Source: Xanthobacteraceae bacterium (GTDB lineage Bacteria > Pseudomonadota > Alphaproteobacteria > Rhizobiales > Xanthobacteraceae). Taken from it: a DNA stretch of 64,000 nucleotides. The notes under the pieces were generated by a model. That model searched no databases and was not told where the DNA came from. It was given only the letters and a program-made list of their open reading frames with translations. Of this stretch, positions 63,600 through 64,000 are shown in pieces. The stretch covers positions 1 to 64,000 of the forward strand of contig JANQIP010000070.1 of the NCBI GenBank assembly GCA_028282095.1, written 5' to 3'. The stretch's first letter is position 1. Each line of letters opens with the position of its first letter. Made by a program: the position numbers and the translations under genes.

Positions 63600-64000
63600 T
63601 CAACCCCCGAAGGCTGAGACGCCGATGACGTATGGGTGGAAGAGGAAGCCGAGAGCGAGGTAGACGAGCGTCCCGACAATGACCGCGAGGAGGTCCTTGC
63701 GCCACCCCCCGACAGGGATTGCCGGGCCGCCGAGATCGGTGCGTCGTTTCAAGCTAATGCGATCATATACAGCCCAGGCGAGGATCGATCCGAATAAAAT
63801 GATCGAGCCGAGATCGCCGTTCGATATGAGGTGGGCCACCGCCCACAGTTTTATCCCGACCAGCGTCGGATGCTTCAATACCCTCTTGATATTGCCGGGC
63901 GAATAGGTGGCGGCGATGAAGATGAACGCGGGCAGATTGAGCAATGCCGTGAGATGGTGCGTCCACGATGGTGGGTCCCACACCGGGGTCCATTCGTCGT
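63600..64000 (-). CDS. NnrU-family membrane protein (partial, 5' end outside window)
   Basis: The reading frame is open to the window edge. It encodes a NnrU-like C-terminal portion with helices: [40 protein letters not shown] and [21 protein letters not shown], with the conserved HP..lG...WA.aHl..NGd pattern. NnrU is related to the steroid/isoprenylcysteine methyltransferase membrane fold and was named from denitrifiers; its function is unsettled. The start cannot be determined. Confidence 0.8.
   Translation of the reverse strand, partial: DEWTPVWDPPSWTHHLTALLNLPAFIFIAATYSPGNIKRVLKHPTLVGIKLWAVAHLISNGDLGSIILFGSILAWAVYDRISLKRRTDLGGPAIPVGGWRKDLLAVIVGTLVYLALGFLFHPYVIGVSAFGG

Overview
The window is chromosomal DNA of a GC-rich alphaproteobacterium, most likely Hyphomicrobiales close to Bradyrhizobium, Rhodopseudomonas or Pseudolabrys. 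The basis is gene content and order (plsX-fabH-ihfA-merR, a YceD-like gene followed by bamE, hppA), the high GC content, and many short palindromic repeats of the kind common in that group. No rRNA, tRNA or CRISPR array was recognised. Species assignment is inference.

Region 1 (about 0.7-25.2 kb) is accessory and is the most interesting part. A leftward operon (7232 to 767) encodes an NMT1-type ABC importer and a genuine xanthine dehydrogenase (XdhA, XdhB). A second leftward series (20353 to 7919) encodes the three subunits of a 4-hydroxybenzoyl-CoA reductase-type molybdenum enzyme, including the FAD subunit with the extra cysteine loop. It continues with a MocA-YqeC fusion, a benzoate-CoA-ligase-like enzyme carrying a C-terminal Cys-rich domain, and a LivKHMGF-type importer. 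Next to it are xdhC and a MarR-type regulator (leftward), then yqeB, a secreted DsrE-like protein and selD (rightward). YqeB, YqeC and SelD are the known markers of selenium-dependent molybdenum hydroxylases. Here they are interleaved with an aromatic-CoA reductase, ligase and transporter, and yqeC and the ligase gene overlap by 4 bp. Three similar inverted repeats (ATTTGGTTTG-N5-CAAACCAAAT type) lie in the three intergenic regions where promoters would be expected, and suggest one MarR regulon. The proposed flow is uptake, CoA activation, then reductive dehydroxylation by an enzyme whose Mo site is loaded with sulfur or selenium. A 28-bp near-identical direct repeat flanks the 24-kb block, and a serine-recombinase remnant lies inside it.

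Region 2 (25.5-31.7 kb) holds a BcsS-like protein, TerC, a divergent DUF1476 protein, a DUF533 (TerB-like) protein, a candidate small RNA with strong promoter and terminator, a tandem universal stress protein and an orphan MazF/PemK-like toxin.

Region 3 (31.7-49.4 kb) is mostly core: an LpxL-type acyltransferase, MerR, IhfA, FabH, PlsX, YceD, BamE, H+-pyrophosphatase, PrmA, aminopeptidase P, the sulfate importer (Sbp-CysT-CysW-CysA) and a CaCA-type cation antiporter.

Region 4 (49.5-64 kb) has secreted hypotheticals, two short-chain dehydrogenases, a YwaF-like membrane protein, a YejA-like peptide-binding protein followed by a degenerate AMP-binding protein, a TetA-like MFS pump, Der GTPase, a Pro/Ala-rich lipoprotein, a YfgM-like protein, PanB and a partial NnrU. 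Intergenic spaces throughout are filled with at least four families of dispersed palindromes.
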